A DNA stretch of 64,000 bases, taken from Chloroflexota bacterium (lineage in GTDB: Bacteria; Chloroflexota; Dormibacteria; Dormibacterales; Dormibacteraceae). The position numbers were made by a program, and so were the translations under genes. The notes under the pieces were generated by a model. It was not told where the DNA came from, ran no database searches, and saw only the letters and a list, made by a program, of their open reading frames with translations. Of the stretch, positions 9,873 through 19,199 are shown piece after piece. Each line of letters begins with the position of its first letter. Positions within the stretch are counted from its first letter, which is position 1. Location: assembly GCA_005880795.1 (NCBI GenBank), contig VBGP01000007.1:60067-124066 (forward strand), read 5' to 3'.

Positions 9873-11197
9873 AGCCACCCCTCGCGGGTGGCGCGGCGTG
9901 CCAGCTCCGTCCGGTTGGACGTGGACGTCTTCTCCAGGATGCGACGAACATGGAATTTGATCGTGTTGGCGCTCCGATGAAGGCGTTCGGAGATCTCGAG
10001 GTTGGTGAACCCTTCCACGATCAGACGCAGCATCTCGGTCTCGAGATCGCTCAGCTCTGGCTGCGGCGCACCGGTCCCTCGGTGTCCGGCCTCCGACGGC
10101 GAGGTCAGGACCGCGTAGTCGATCGCGACCCCAGCCAGGTCACCAAGCATCTCGAAGAAATCGAGCCAATCCTGGTCCCAATCGACCAACGAGCGGTTGT
10201 AGATCTCGAGCATGCCCAGGAGCTTGTTGCGGGCGTGTAGAGGCACGCGGAGCACAGTCTGGAAGCCCTCACGGGCGAACAGAGACCGGCGTGGATTCCG
10301 GCCCGCGCGATCGAGGTCCGCGAGGTGATCGACGTGAGGCCGCGCTGTCGACGGCGCCGGCATGTCGGCGTCGACCGAGAGTCGATAGTCGGGGGGTGAC
10401 GGAGACCGAAAGCCCGCGCTGGCGACCACGACCAGCTCCGAGCCGGCTTCGCTCATCAGGAGAATGTCGGCCGCGTCGATGACGAGTCGTGCGGTGACCT
10501 GCTCCACGATCACCCTCAGGGTGAGGCGAAGGTCCTGGCCGTACCTGTTGGCCAGCGCGATCGCCCGTATGAGGTCCATGCGTTCTAGCCGGTCATGGGT
10601 GGTTGCGACGAGCCGGGCGTGCTCCAGCGATAGCGCGACCCGATCCGCGACTGCCTGCACCCACGCCACATCGGCCTCGACGAGGAGGGGGTCGCGGCGC
10701 CAGTCCAGCATCCCCAGCGTCCCGATCGTTGCACCGCCGACCCGCATGGGAACCATCAAAACGCCCACCGACTTGACCTCGACGGGCGGCGGATTGGCCT
10801 GGATGAAAGCCCGGCCGTTTTCAGAAAGCACCTTGACGAACTCGTCGTACTGCACGCCGGGGTTGAAGATCGCGGTCCCCGACTCGATGACCTGCTGCGA
10901 CAGCCCGGCGGTCGGCGTGCGGCCAGGCTCGAACAACGCCGCCACGTACGTGTGGATGTAGTCGGCCACCGCGGGCGCGTCCACGTCCGCCGCCACGACC
11001 CGCGAGGTTCCGGGGTCGGCGTTCATGATGACGGCCACCCAGGTGGCCTTCCTGATCCGACTCAGGCTCGAGGTAGCGGTCGCAAGGATGGCGGGGACGT
11101 CAAGAGCGGTCGCGCTGAGGTCTCGGCTGACCGCCGCCAGCCGTTCGTCCCCCGCGCCCGAATCGAATTCCACGTCTGCGACCCTGATCGGGTTCAT
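9869..11197 (-). CDS. GAF-domain LuxR-family transcriptional regulator
   Basis: Two GAF-like regions; C-terminal LuxR HTH LSDLETEMLRLIVEGFTNLEISERLHRSANTIKFHVRRILEKTSTSNRTELARRA. Confidence 0.87.
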   Translation of the reverse strand: MNPIRVADVEFDSGAGDERLAAVSRDLSATALDVPAILATATSSLSRIRKATWVAVIMNADPGTSRVVAADVDAPAVADYIHTYVAALFEPGRTPTAGLSQQVIESGTAIFNPGVQYDEFVKVLSENGRAFIQANPPPVEVKSVGVLMVPMRVGGATIGTLGMLDWRRDPLLVEADVAWVQAVADRVALSLEHARLVATTHDRLERMDLIRAIALANRYGQDLRLTLRVIVEQVTARLVIDAADILLMSEAGSELVVVASAGFRSPSPPDYRLSVDADMPAPSTARPHVDHLADLDRAGRNPRRSLFAREGFQTVLRVPLHARNKLLGMLEIYNRSLVDWDQDWLDFFEMLGDLAGVAIDYAVLTSPSEAGHRGTGAPQPELSDLETEMLRLIVEGFTNLEISERLHRSANTIKFHVRRILEKTSTSNRTELARRATREGWL

Positions 11198-11241
11198 GGC
11201 CTAGTTGCAGTGACTAAGGACATGCATCACACCGACTTTGG

Positions 11242-11961
11242 TCACACGCCTGCCGCCCGAATCAGGGCATCGGGGTCCAGCACGGTTATCCCATCGGCGT
11301 TCCTGGCGACAACACCTTCTCTGCGTAGCTGGCCCAACGCGCGGGACACCACCTCGCGTACCGAGCCCGTCGCATCCGCCAGGGACTGTTGGGTCACGTC
11401 GATCTCGAGCCCGGCACGCAGAGGACCGCGCATCTTCGCTCGCTCGACGAGATCCATCGCCAGTCGCGTACGCACGCTCATGAAAGCGTGGGCCGCCAGG
11501 GCGCGGTAGGCCAGACGAAGCCGAGTCACCAGCTCGTCGATCAGCGCCCTTGCGAGATCCAGTCGGCGATTGGTGATGGCCATAAGGCGGTCTCTATCCA
11601 GGTGGAGGAGGACGCCCGGCTCGAGGAGCTCGATGTGCGATGCGACGTTGGACTGCTCCGCGATCGCGGTGCCGACCAGATCGCCAGGGAGGAGGTACCG
11701 GATCGTCAGCTGCCGGCCGTCAGGAGCAGAGAGGAAATAGCGGAGGGAGCCGGACACGACCAGTGCGGGCCCGGATTCTTCGCGCGACGAGGAGATGACG
11801 GTTCCAGCCGGGTACGACGCCAATCGTCCGGACTGCAGCACCTCCTCGGCCAGGTCCGGGGAAAGGCGCCCCAGAAAGCCGCGGCCGGCGATGTCAGAAA
11901 GCCGTGTGCCGCTCAGATCCACGTCTCGCCGTCCGCGCCGCGCGGACGTCATTCTCGCCAC
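11242..11961 (-). CDS. Crp/Fnr family transcriptional regulator
   Basis: cNMP-binding fold LASYPAGTVISSSREESGPALVVSGSLRYFLSAPDGRQLTIRYLLPGDLVG; HTH TQQSLADATGSVREVVSRALGQLRREGVV. Confidence 0.9.
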   Translation of the reverse strand: MARMTSARRGRRDVDLSGTRLSDIAGRGFLGRLSPDLAEEVLQSGRLASYPAGTVISSSREESGPALVVSGSLRYFLSAPDGRQLTIRYLLPGDLVGTAIAEQSNVASHIELLEPGVLLHLDRDRLMAITNRRLDLARALIDELVTRLRLAYRALAAHAFMSVRTRLAMDLVERAKMRGPLRAGLEIDVTQQSLADATGSVREVVSRALGQLRREGVVARNADGITVLDPDALIRAAGV

Positions 11962-12022
11962 TTATTCACTTCACCCATATCGGAGGCCTGCAGCTATCAC
12001 TCATAATATCTCTCAGATAGAT

Positions 12023-12766
12023 ATGAATGCTAGCTGGCTGAGCACGCGGCAGGCCGCGGACCGCCTGGGGGTGAGCGAAGCCTCCGTCCGCCGCTGGAGC
12101 GATCGCGGCGTGATTCCGGTGCAGCGGGTCGGCAAGCGTCGAGAGCGACGGTTCCGGGCCGAGCACCTGGACCGCGCTCCGCGGGGGGTTCGGGCAGGAT
12201 CGGTGCCGACTCGGGTCCAAAAGTCCCAGGTCATCCTGGGAGGTGAGGCCTTCGACGTCCCAATCCACGTCGCCGCCTTTTACGACTCCGACGCCGGCCG
12301 GGTGCGGCTGACGGCTCCCTTCCTGGCCGACGGCATCAGGGCCGGGCAGCCCTGCTTTCTGCTCGCCCAGGGTGAAGAGCTGGACAGCTACATGGTCGCG
12401 CTGGACCAGACGCCCGGCATCGACGTCGACAGCGCCCTTGCGTCAGGGGTGCTGGTCGTGGCCGGTGCGCCTGGCCATACCGCGGCCGCGGCTCTCGACT
12501 ACTGGGAGAAGACCCTGTGGTCGGCGATGGACCGGCACGTGCCGTTGGTGCGCGCCGTAGGGGAGATGGTGTCGGAGCGGGAGAACTTCGAGTCTGAGCC
12601 GGAGATGTTCGCCTATGAGGTGGCTTTTAACATGACGGCAAGGCGCTTTCCGTGCGCTGTCATCTGCCAGTACGACGTAAGGAAGTTCTCGGGGCCGGCG
12701 ATCCTCTCCGCATTCCGCGCCCACCCCGACATGCTCGGTGTGTCACTCAACCTGCTGCTGAAATAG
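12023..12766 (+). CDS. MerR/excisionase-type HTH fused to a MEDS/DcmR-like sensory domain
   Basis: MNASWLSTRQAADRLGVSEASVRRWSDRGVIPVQRVGKRRERRFRAEHLD then HVAAFYDSDAGRVRLTAPFLADGIRAGQPCFLLAQGEELDSYMVAL... (MEDS-like); in-frame ATG at 12023. Confidence 0.78.
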   Translation: MNASWLSTRQAADRLGVSEASVRRWSDRGVIPVQRVGKRRERRFRAEHLDRAPRGVRAGSVPTRVQKSQVILGGEAFDVPIHVAAFYDSDAGRVRLTAPFLADGIRAGQPCFLLAQGEELDSYMVALDQTPGIDVDSALASGVLVVAGAPGHTAAAALDYWEKTLWSAMDRHVPLVRAVGEMVSERENFESEPEMFAYEVAFNMTARRFPCAVICQYDVRKFSGPAILSAFRAHPDMLGVSLNLLLK

Positions 12767-12814
12767 CCGACCCACCACTCGATGTTTCGAGGGAACCCCC
12801 CAAGTTCGATTCCG

Positions 12815-12840
12815 GGCCGGGCGGCTAGCACCGCCCGGCC
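12815..12840. terminator. Bidirectional hairpin between convergent genes
   Basis: GGCCGGGCGG-CTAGCA-CCGCCCGGCC, perfect 10-bp stem with 6-nt loop between convergent CDSs ending at 12766 (+) and 12860 (-); no strong T-tract. Confidence 0.6.
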
Positions 12841-12859
12841 TCAGAACTATTTCGTCAGC

Positions 12860-14707
12860 TCATGGGTAGCCGACCACCGGGACCACCGCGTCGGGGTTGA
12901 CGATGGTTGACGACCCACCGGTCTCATTGATGACATGCAAGATGCCGCCAAATCCTGCTCTGGAAAGGAAGATGGTCAGAAGGTCGTGCAGGCTGGCCTT
13001 GGGTAGTGAATCCGGAACCTCGAAGGCGCGCTCGGCGAATATGTCCTTGCCCTGGTTGAAGAAGCTGTAGCTTCCCATCCCGTACCCGGAGAAGCTGGTC
13101 ACGTTGTCGGCGACTTTGAACGCCGCATAACCGTCGACGCCCGCCGCCTCCATCCACGCGCCCTGGCTCGGCACGTCATAGGGCATCTCGTTCTGGAAGA
13201 ACACATCAGTGCCGCCGGTGCCATTCCAGATCACCTCGTACTTCTGGAAGTGCTCGACGAACAGGCCGTATGCGGTCACATTTTCGCCGTTCACGATGAC
13301 GCCCGTGTCCGCTGTGTTGATGGTCCACCCCACACCGCTGCCGTGGTCGGCCCGCCACGCCCAGATGTCATCGAGGATCACGTTGCTGCTGTTGACGATC
13401 AGCGCGCTGGTCGCCTTACCGACCGCTGCGCCGCCGATGCGGAAGAAGACGTCCGACAGCTCCGACGGGTCGGAGGCTTCGTTGTCGCTTTGCGCGTGGC
13501 CGCTGCCGACCTGAAGCAAGACCGGTGAGCTGGTCGGGCCCGCGTCGAAGAGGACGCCGGAGATGAGCATGCCCTTGGCGCGGGCAACGGTCATGGCGCG
13601 GTTGCCGCCCGTTGGCACCAGCGTGGGAAAGCCGAGCCCGAGAACGATGCTGTCCGGTCGCGTGACGTCGATGCTCTGGTCGAGCGAGTAAACACCTGGC
13701 GTGAGGATCAGGTTCTTACCGCGGTGAATCGCACCGTTGATCGTGCTCGCTGAGTCGCCGGGCTTCGCGATGAAAAAGGAGCTGATTGGAAGCGAGATTC
13801 CAGGAGTCTGCCCGTTCCCCCAGGACGTTCCCGAGGAGCCATGCTGGACCGAAGGCACGAAGACCTGGTACGCGCCGCTCGCGCCAACGTACAGGTACGG
13901 TGCTTCGCGAGTCACCGGGCTGGCGGACAGGGTCGTGTAGGGTCCACAGCCCTTGGGAACGCCGGGGAAACACTGAGCCGGAGCACCAACGACGCCTGAG
14001 AACACCTGGTTCCACACGCCGTTGCTCCACGCACCGGGATTCATCCGGCTGTTTCTCGTGAGCCACTGCTGCTGCGAACCACTCGTGATGACATCGTCGA
14101 ACTGTGAATCGGCGATGAAACCGCCACTCGCAAATGAAGGACCGGTGCAGTAGTCCATGAGGCTCATGTATCCATGGACGTGAACCCTGCGCATAGGCGC
14201 TGCCTGCGAGACTGGCCAGAACTCGCCGAAGTAGCAACCGAAATCCGGCGTCGTGACGTTGATGGTCAGGTTGGAGAGGGAACGCCAGAAGTTCACCAGC
14301 GCCGTGCAGCCGTTGGCGTCGCACTGATTGCGCGCGAACACAGAGCCATTGATCACAACGTCACCCGGGGACTGACCAAGTCCGGCGACCGACGTGTAGT
14401 AGCCCACCTGAAAGTTCAGGGGGTGCACTGCGGTGCCATAGGTTCCGGGCTCGAACAGAATCGCGTCGCGCTGCGAGCCGAACTGGTTGTTGACCTGCAC
14501 GGCTGCGATGGCGTCGACCTGCGACTGGATCGCCGCCTGGCCCATGCCGGAATTGAAGATGTGGACCTTCGGCCCGAAGTTCGGTGCGCTCGGATCATCC
14601 GCGACGGCCGAGAGCACAGTGGTTGTCGCGGCCGACGCGAGCGCCAGCAGGCCCGCCACGAGTAACGCCCGAAGACTGCGCAATCTCATCTCGCTCTTCT
14701 CCCCCAA
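12860..14707 (-). CDS. Secreted right-handed beta-helix protein (pectate-lyase/GH55-like fold)
   Basis: Signal peptide MRLRSLRALLVAGLLALASAA; repeated beta-helix-like segments (FEPGTYGTAVHPLNFQVGYYTSVAGLGQSPGDVVINGSV; KNLILTPGVYSLDQSIDVTRPDSIVLGLGFPTLVPTGGNRAMTVARAKGMLISGVLFDAG). Confidence 0.65.
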   Translation of the reverse strand: MGEKSEMRLRSLRALLVAGLLALASAATTTVLSAVADDPSAPNFGPKVHIFNSGMGQAAIQSQVDAIAAVQVNNQFGSQRDAILFEPGTYGTAVHPLNFQVGYYTSVAGLGQSPGDVVINGSVFARNQCDANGCTALVNFWRSLSNLTINVTTPDFGCYFGEFWPVSQAAPMRRVHVHGYMSLMDYCTGPSFASGGFIADSQFDDVITSGSQQQWLTRNSRMNPGAWSNGVWNQVFSGVVGAPAQCFPGVPKGCGPYTTLSASPVTREAPYLYVGASGAYQVFVPSVQHGSSGTSWGNGQTPGISLPISSFFIAKPGDSASTINGAIHRGKNLILTPGVYSLDQSIDVTRPDSIVLGLGFPTLVPTGGNRAMTVARAKGMLISGVLFDAGPTSSPVLLQVGSGHAQSDNEASDPSELSDVFFRIGGAAVGKATSALIVNSSNVILDDIWAWRADHGSGVGWTINTADTGVIVNGENVTAYGLFVEHFQKYEVIWNGTGGTDVFFQNEMPYDVPSQGAWMEAAGVDGYAAFKVADNVTSFSGYGMGSYSFFNQGKDIFAERAFEVPDSLPKASLHDLLTIFLSRAGFGGILHVINETGGSSTIVNPDAVVPVVGYP

Positions 14708-14746
14708 CTGAATCCGCCAGCAGCCGAAAACTCCCCCGCCGCTACT

Positions 14747-17221
14747 TCATTGCAGCACCACCTTTGCTTTCAACCTCAGGTCCCGCGACGACCGTCCAGC
14801 ATGGATCGTGTAAGCGCCCGGCTGGGGCACCCACCTGTGGAGCCGCTCATCGAAATGCGCGAATGCACGGGCCGGGAGCACGAGTCGGGCGGCAGCCGTC
14901 TCGCCAGGTTCCGCCGCGATGCTCGCAAAGGCGGCGAGTGTGCGAATCGGGAGAGTCGGATCGTCCTCGGCGCCATCGAGATAAAGCTGCACGACCTCGC
15001 GGCCGGCGCGCCCCCCCGAGTTGCGCACGTTGACAGTCAGCTCGAGGTCTTGTCCGGGTGCGATGGACGAGGCCACCGGCTCGATTGATTCATAGGTCCA
15101 GTCCGTGTAGCCGTGTCCGTGGCCGAAGCAGTAGAGCGGCACTGCCCCGCTTCGGTCATAACCCCGATACCCGACCAGGAGCCCTTCGGCGTAGACGAGG
15201 CTGCCGGCCTCGGGGTCCGCCCGCAGGACGGGTGAATCCGCCTCTCTCCTGGGCATGGAGACCGGCAACCGGCCGCCAGGCTCGGCATCCCCAGTCAGCA
15301 CCTCGGCGAGCGCTTCGCCGAACGCCTGGCCGGGGAACCAGACCTGGAGAATCGCGGCGACGTCATCGGCCCATGGCATCAGCATCGGCATGCCAGAGTT
15401 GACGACGACCACGGTGTTCGGGTTCGCCGCGGCGACGCGCCGCACCAGCTCGTCCTGCCGGCCAGGAAGGGCCATCGTGTCGCGGTCGTATCCCTCGCTC
15501 TCGGTCCCGTCCGCCGACCCGACAACCACCACGGCCACCTCGGAGGCGGCGGCCGCCTGGGCGGCTTGCTCGATCAGGTGGTCGTCCTGGAAGTGGGGCG
15601 CGATCCCAAGGCGCATCGTTACGAACCGCCCCTCCGGCCGATAGTCGACCTGCACCTCGACCTCCTGGCCCGCCCTCAATCGAACCGGCACGCGAAGCTC
15701 GGGCGGACGCGACAGCGCCTCCACCACGTCTCGCGGCGGGAGGCTGGTCGACTCGGCCACGAGCGTGCCCCCCACAGCGATGCTTATGTGGCCGACGCCG
15801 GCCGCGCCGATAACGTGCGCCCCGTCGACTTCCGCGCGATAGCGGGCTCGCATCGTCAACTCGGCGCCGCGCAGTTGCACGGCTTCGGGCAAGCCGTCCC
15901 ACCAGGTGACGACGCTCGTCGGAAACGGGGCGTCGTGCAGCACGCTTCCGTCGGCGCTGCGGATCACGACGTGAACGCCGGCTTTTCCCGTGATCGGATC
16001 GTGCAGGGTGCCCTCACCGGGCACGGCGATGGTCGCGCTCGTGACGCACCCCTGGTGCACGCTGACGTGGGCATCCATGGCATCGCGCAGCGCGTCGGCG
16101 ATGCTCGGGCGGTGTACCGGCAGCACGCGCACGCTGCCGCCGCCCTGTGTCTGCGGGTCGATCGAGTTGGGGCCGATCAGCGCGAGCCGCTCGACGCTCC
16201 CCGCGGGCAGAGGGAGGACACCGCGATCGTTTTTCAGCAGGACAAAGGAACGCGCACCCACTTCTCGCAGCAGCGCCGGATCGATGAGGGCGGAGTGCGG
16301 TGACGCGACGTGGCCCGCGCCGCTGCCGTCGACCGCGCCGTTGAGCGCACCCACCCTGCGTGCAAGGCCCAGCAGCCGTGCGACCTTGTGGTCGATCTCG
16401 GCTTCCGGCACCCGGCCGGCGCGCACCGCGGCCAGCAGCGAATCGCCCCAGGGTCCGTTCGGCCCCGGCATGATGAGGTCCAGACCGCCGAGCGCGCTCG
16501 AGACGGTGGATGTCGTGGCGGACCAGTCGGACACGACCACTCCACTGAAGCCCCACTCGGTCTTGAGCAGGCCGTCGAGCAGGACTGGATTCGCGGTCAT
16601 CGTGGCCCCGTTGACCGAGTTGTACGCGGCCATGATCATGAAGACGTCAGCTTCGGCGACGCATGCCTCGAACGGCGCCAGGTAGAGCTCGCGCAAGACG
16701 CGCTCTGTGATGCGAGCGTCGTAAGTGCGGCGTTCGGTTTCGGAATCGTTCGCGACAAAGTGTTTCGCAGTGGCCCCGACGCCGGCCTTCTGCAGGCCGC
16801 GCACGTAGGCCACCGCGATTCGCGACGTGAGAAGGGGATCTTCGGAGAAGCATTCGAAGCCGCGGCCGCTGAGCGGCGTGCGGATGATGTTGACGGTAGG
16901 GCCCAGCAGGACGTCGACGCCTTTGGAGCGAGCCTCGCGCCCCAGAGCGGTGGCGAGCTCCTCGATCAGCGGCCCGTCCCACGTCGCGGCGAGCGCGACG
17001 GGGCAAGGGAGCGATGACGACGGGTTGGCAGCGTCGAAACGCACTCCGCGTACGCCGGCCGGACCATCAGATAGGACCATCTGGCGCAGTCCGACCTCGC
17101 TTTCGCCGTAGAGCACCCACGAGTCCAATCCGGTGAGCAGACGGACCTTCTGCTCGAGGTTGAGCCGCGCCACCAGGGCGGACTCGTCGCCCGTGATGCC
17201 GACGGTGGCGCTACTCATCAA
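14747..17221 (-). CDS. Glycoside hydrolase family 3 beta-glucosidase with inserted PA14-like domain
   Basis: GPTVNIIRTPLSGRGFECFSEDPLLTSRIAVAYVRGLQKAGVGATAKHFVANDSETERRTYDARI; GVVVSDWSATTS; C-terminal fibronectin-like tail. Confidence 0.92.
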   Translation of the reverse strand: MMSSATVGITGDESALVARLNLEQKVRLLTGLDSWVLYGESEVGLRQMVLSDGPAGVRGVRFDAANPSSSLPCPVALAATWDGPLIEELATALGREARSKGVDVLLGPTVNIIRTPLSGRGFECFSEDPLLTSRIAVAYVRGLQKAGVGATAKHFVANDSETERRTYDARITERVLRELYLAPFEACVAEADVFMIMAAYNSVNGATMTANPVLLDGLLKTEWGFSGVVVSDWSATTSTVSSALGGLDLIMPGPNGPWGDSLLAAVRAGRVPEAEIDHKVARLLGLARRVGALNGAVDGSGAGHVASPHSALIDPALLREVGARSFVLLKNDRGVLPLPAGSVERLALIGPNSIDPQTQGGGSVRVLPVHRPSIADALRDAMDAHVSVHQGCVTSATIAVPGEGTLHDPITGKAGVHVVIRSADGSVLHDAPFPTSVVTWWDGLPEAVQLRGAELTMRARYRAEVDGAHVIGAAGVGHISIAVGGTLVAESTSLPPRDVVEALSRPPELRVPVRLRAGQEVEVQVDYRPEGRFVTMRLGIAPHFQDDHLIEQAAQAAAASEVAVVVVGSADGTESEGYDRDTMALPGRQDELVRRVAAANPNTVVVVNSGMPMLMPWADDVAAILQVWFPGQAFGEALAEVLTGDAEPGGRLPVSMPRREADSPVLRADPEAGSLVYAEGLLVGYRGYDRSGAVPLYCFGHGHGYTDWTYESIEPVASSIAPGQDLELTVNVRNSGGRAGREVVQLYLDGAEDDPTLPIRTLAAFASIAAEPGETAAARLVLPARAFAHFDERLHRWVPQPGAYTIHAGRSSRDLRLKAKVVLQ

Positions 17222-17248
17222 TAAGTACCTCGTTCTCGTAATTGCGGA

Positions 17249-17275
17249 GTCCGGCCGGCGAGCTGCCGGCCGGAC
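17249..17275 (-). other. Intercistronic hairpin between SBP gene and GH3 gene
   Basis: GTCCGGCCGGC-GAGCT-GCCGGCCGGAC, perfect 11-bp stem. Confidence 0.6.
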
Positions 17276-17296
17276 ATGTCACCTGTCGACAAATCG

Positions 17297-19066
17297 TTAG
17301 GAAACGGGCTTCAGCTGCATGAGGATGTACGGCATCTGAGGGTCGCTTGGTGAGGGGTTCATGTAGGGATGCGATTGGTTGGGCCAGCCCGTGTACTTCG
17401 CGCTGCTGTAGACGTTCCAGTCCGCGCCGTAGAGCAGCGGAGCGTAGGGAACGTCGGTCGACATGATCTTCTCGAGCTTCTGGACGAGCGGGTAGAGCGC
17501 GGTGGTGTCAGTGGGATCGGTGCTCGCGTAAGCAGTCAAGGCTGCCTTGGCGTCGGCGTTGGAGTAGCCGATCTGCTGCGCGGCAGTGCTCGCAAACCAG
17601 TCGTTGTACTGCGTGTACGGGATGCTGCCACCAGCGCCCCAGTGGATCATCGTCTGCCACCCGGAGGGGTTGGAGGTCAGTGTGGTGTTCCAGTCCGAGT
17701 AGCCCTGCGCCGGCTTGGTGGTCACGGCCATTCCAAGGGGTTGCAGCTCCTGTGAGATGAGCGCCGCGTTCTCCCAGTAGTCGGAGAACGGAACCGGGTC
17801 GTAGACCGAGAACTTGATGATCTTGCCGCCCTTGGTCCAGCAGTTGGCGGTGTTGCTTCCGTCGCAGTTCCCGCCTGACTTGAAGGTCCCGTTGCTGTAC
17901 TGGGAGGTGGCCGGAGGAGTCCAGCCGCCGTTCTTGAGGATGTCGTAAACGTCCATACCGGCTGGCAGCTTCTGGGCCGTCGCCGTCGCTGCGTCCGGGG
18001 TGTTGGCGCCGGTCGAAAGGTCGCCCGCGAAGCTGCCGTCAGTAGGCAGGAACGCCTTCTGGTTGGGCAGGATCAGGGCGCTCGACGAGCTCGCCGCGCG
18101 CTCGTAGCCTGACTCACCTAGCAGCGCGAGAGCGTTGCGGTCGATGCCGTAGCTGACCGCTTTGCGGACAGCTGCTTCGTTGATGCCGGTCGCGCCGCCG
18201 TTGCCGGCGTTCAGGTTGAAGTAAAGCGTGACCGTGGAGCCTGACGCGAACCAGGCGTGGTTCGTCTGCGGGTTGAGGTTGACGAAGTTTTCGTAGACGT
18301 TGGGGATGTCGTTGCCGGCCCAGTCGAGCTGCCCGCTGATGAGCGCGTCGCTGGCGGCAGCGTTCGTCGCGATCGAAGGAGTGTCGATTTCAGATTCGGG
18401 TGGAGTCCCGCCCCAGTAGTTGGGGTTCGGCTTCCACTTGATCAGTGAGCTGGAGTAGCTGGCCAGCACGAAAGGCCCGGTGCCGACCGGGACCTTGATC
18501 GTCATGGTCGGGTTCTGCGCGACCTGCGCCGCCACCGACGCCTTGAGGACGTAGGTGTGCCCGAGGATGGTCGACAGAGAGGTGTACTGCGGAGACGTGA
18601 AGTGAAGAGTGACGTTGTTACCGTTGACCGTCGCGTCCGATGCCTGGTCGGGCACACCGAACACGTTGGCCTTCGGATTCGCGAGCGCCTTGAAGGTGGC
18701 GGCGACGTCGGCCGGACCGAACGATGAGCCGTCATTGAACTTGACGTTCTGGCGGATCGTCATCTGGAGGTCCTTGCCGCCGTTCGCAAACTGGAAAGCC
18801 GTGGCCAGCCAGGGGTGGATACCCGCCGCGGTCGGGTCGAGCTCGTCGAATTCGACCAGCGGCTCGTTAACCAGGCTCCGGGTGCCCATGGCGGACGTAA
18901 CTGAGTTCGAGTCGTACGGGTTGAAGTCTTCCGAGAAGGTAACCCCGGTGGTCGGCTCGGCGATGAGAGCCTTGCCTCCCGGTGTCGTCGCGTTGTTTGA
19001 CTGCTGACAGGCGCCCAACGCGAGGGCGGCCACGCCAAGCAGGCTTGCCAAAGGTCGCCAATTCAT
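17297..19066 (-). CDS. ABC transporter substrate-binding lipoprotein, family 5 (oligopeptide/oligosaccharide)
   Basis: MNWRPLASLLGVAALALGACQQSNN lipobox; DLQMTIRQNVKFNDGSSFGPADVAATFKAL; AVRKAVSYGIDRNALALLGESGYERAASS; ORF extension upstream of 19066 rejected. Confidence 0.9.
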   Translation of the reverse strand: MNWRPLASLLGVAALALGACQQSNNATTPGGKALIAEPTTGVTFSEDFNPYDSNSVTSAMGTRSLVNEPLVEFDELDPTAAGIHPWLATAFQFANGGKDLQMTIRQNVKFNDGSSFGPADVAATFKALANPKANVFGVPDQASDATVNGNNVTLHFTSPQYTSLSTILGHTYVLKASVAAQVAQNPTMTIKVPVGTGPFVLASYSSSLIKWKPNPNYWGGTPPESEIDTPSIATNAAASDALISGQLDWAGNDIPNVYENFVNLNPQTNHAWFASGSTVTLYFNLNAGNGGATGINEAAVRKAVSYGIDRNALALLGESGYERAASSSSALILPNQKAFLPTDGSFAGDLSTGANTPDAATATAQKLPAGMDVYDILKNGGWTPPATSQYSNGTFKSGGNCDGSNTANCWTKGGKIIKFSVYDPVPFSDYWENAALISQELQPLGMAVTTKPAQGYSDWNTTLTSNPSGWQTMIHWGAGGSIPYTQYNDWFASTAAQQIGYSNADAKAALTAYASTDPTDTTALYPLVQKLEKIMSTDVPYAPLLYGADWNVYSSAKYTGWPNQSHPYMNPSPSDPQMPYILMQLKPVS

Positions 19067-19199
19067 AGGTATGTCACCTCCGTGACGCACTGCGCGTTCG
19101 CAGTGGACTTCTGCTGGGAACACCGGGATACGCACGCCACCACACCCCTGCGGCAACGGCCGGCGGGGACCGAAACGCACGACGAAAATCCATCCATCC

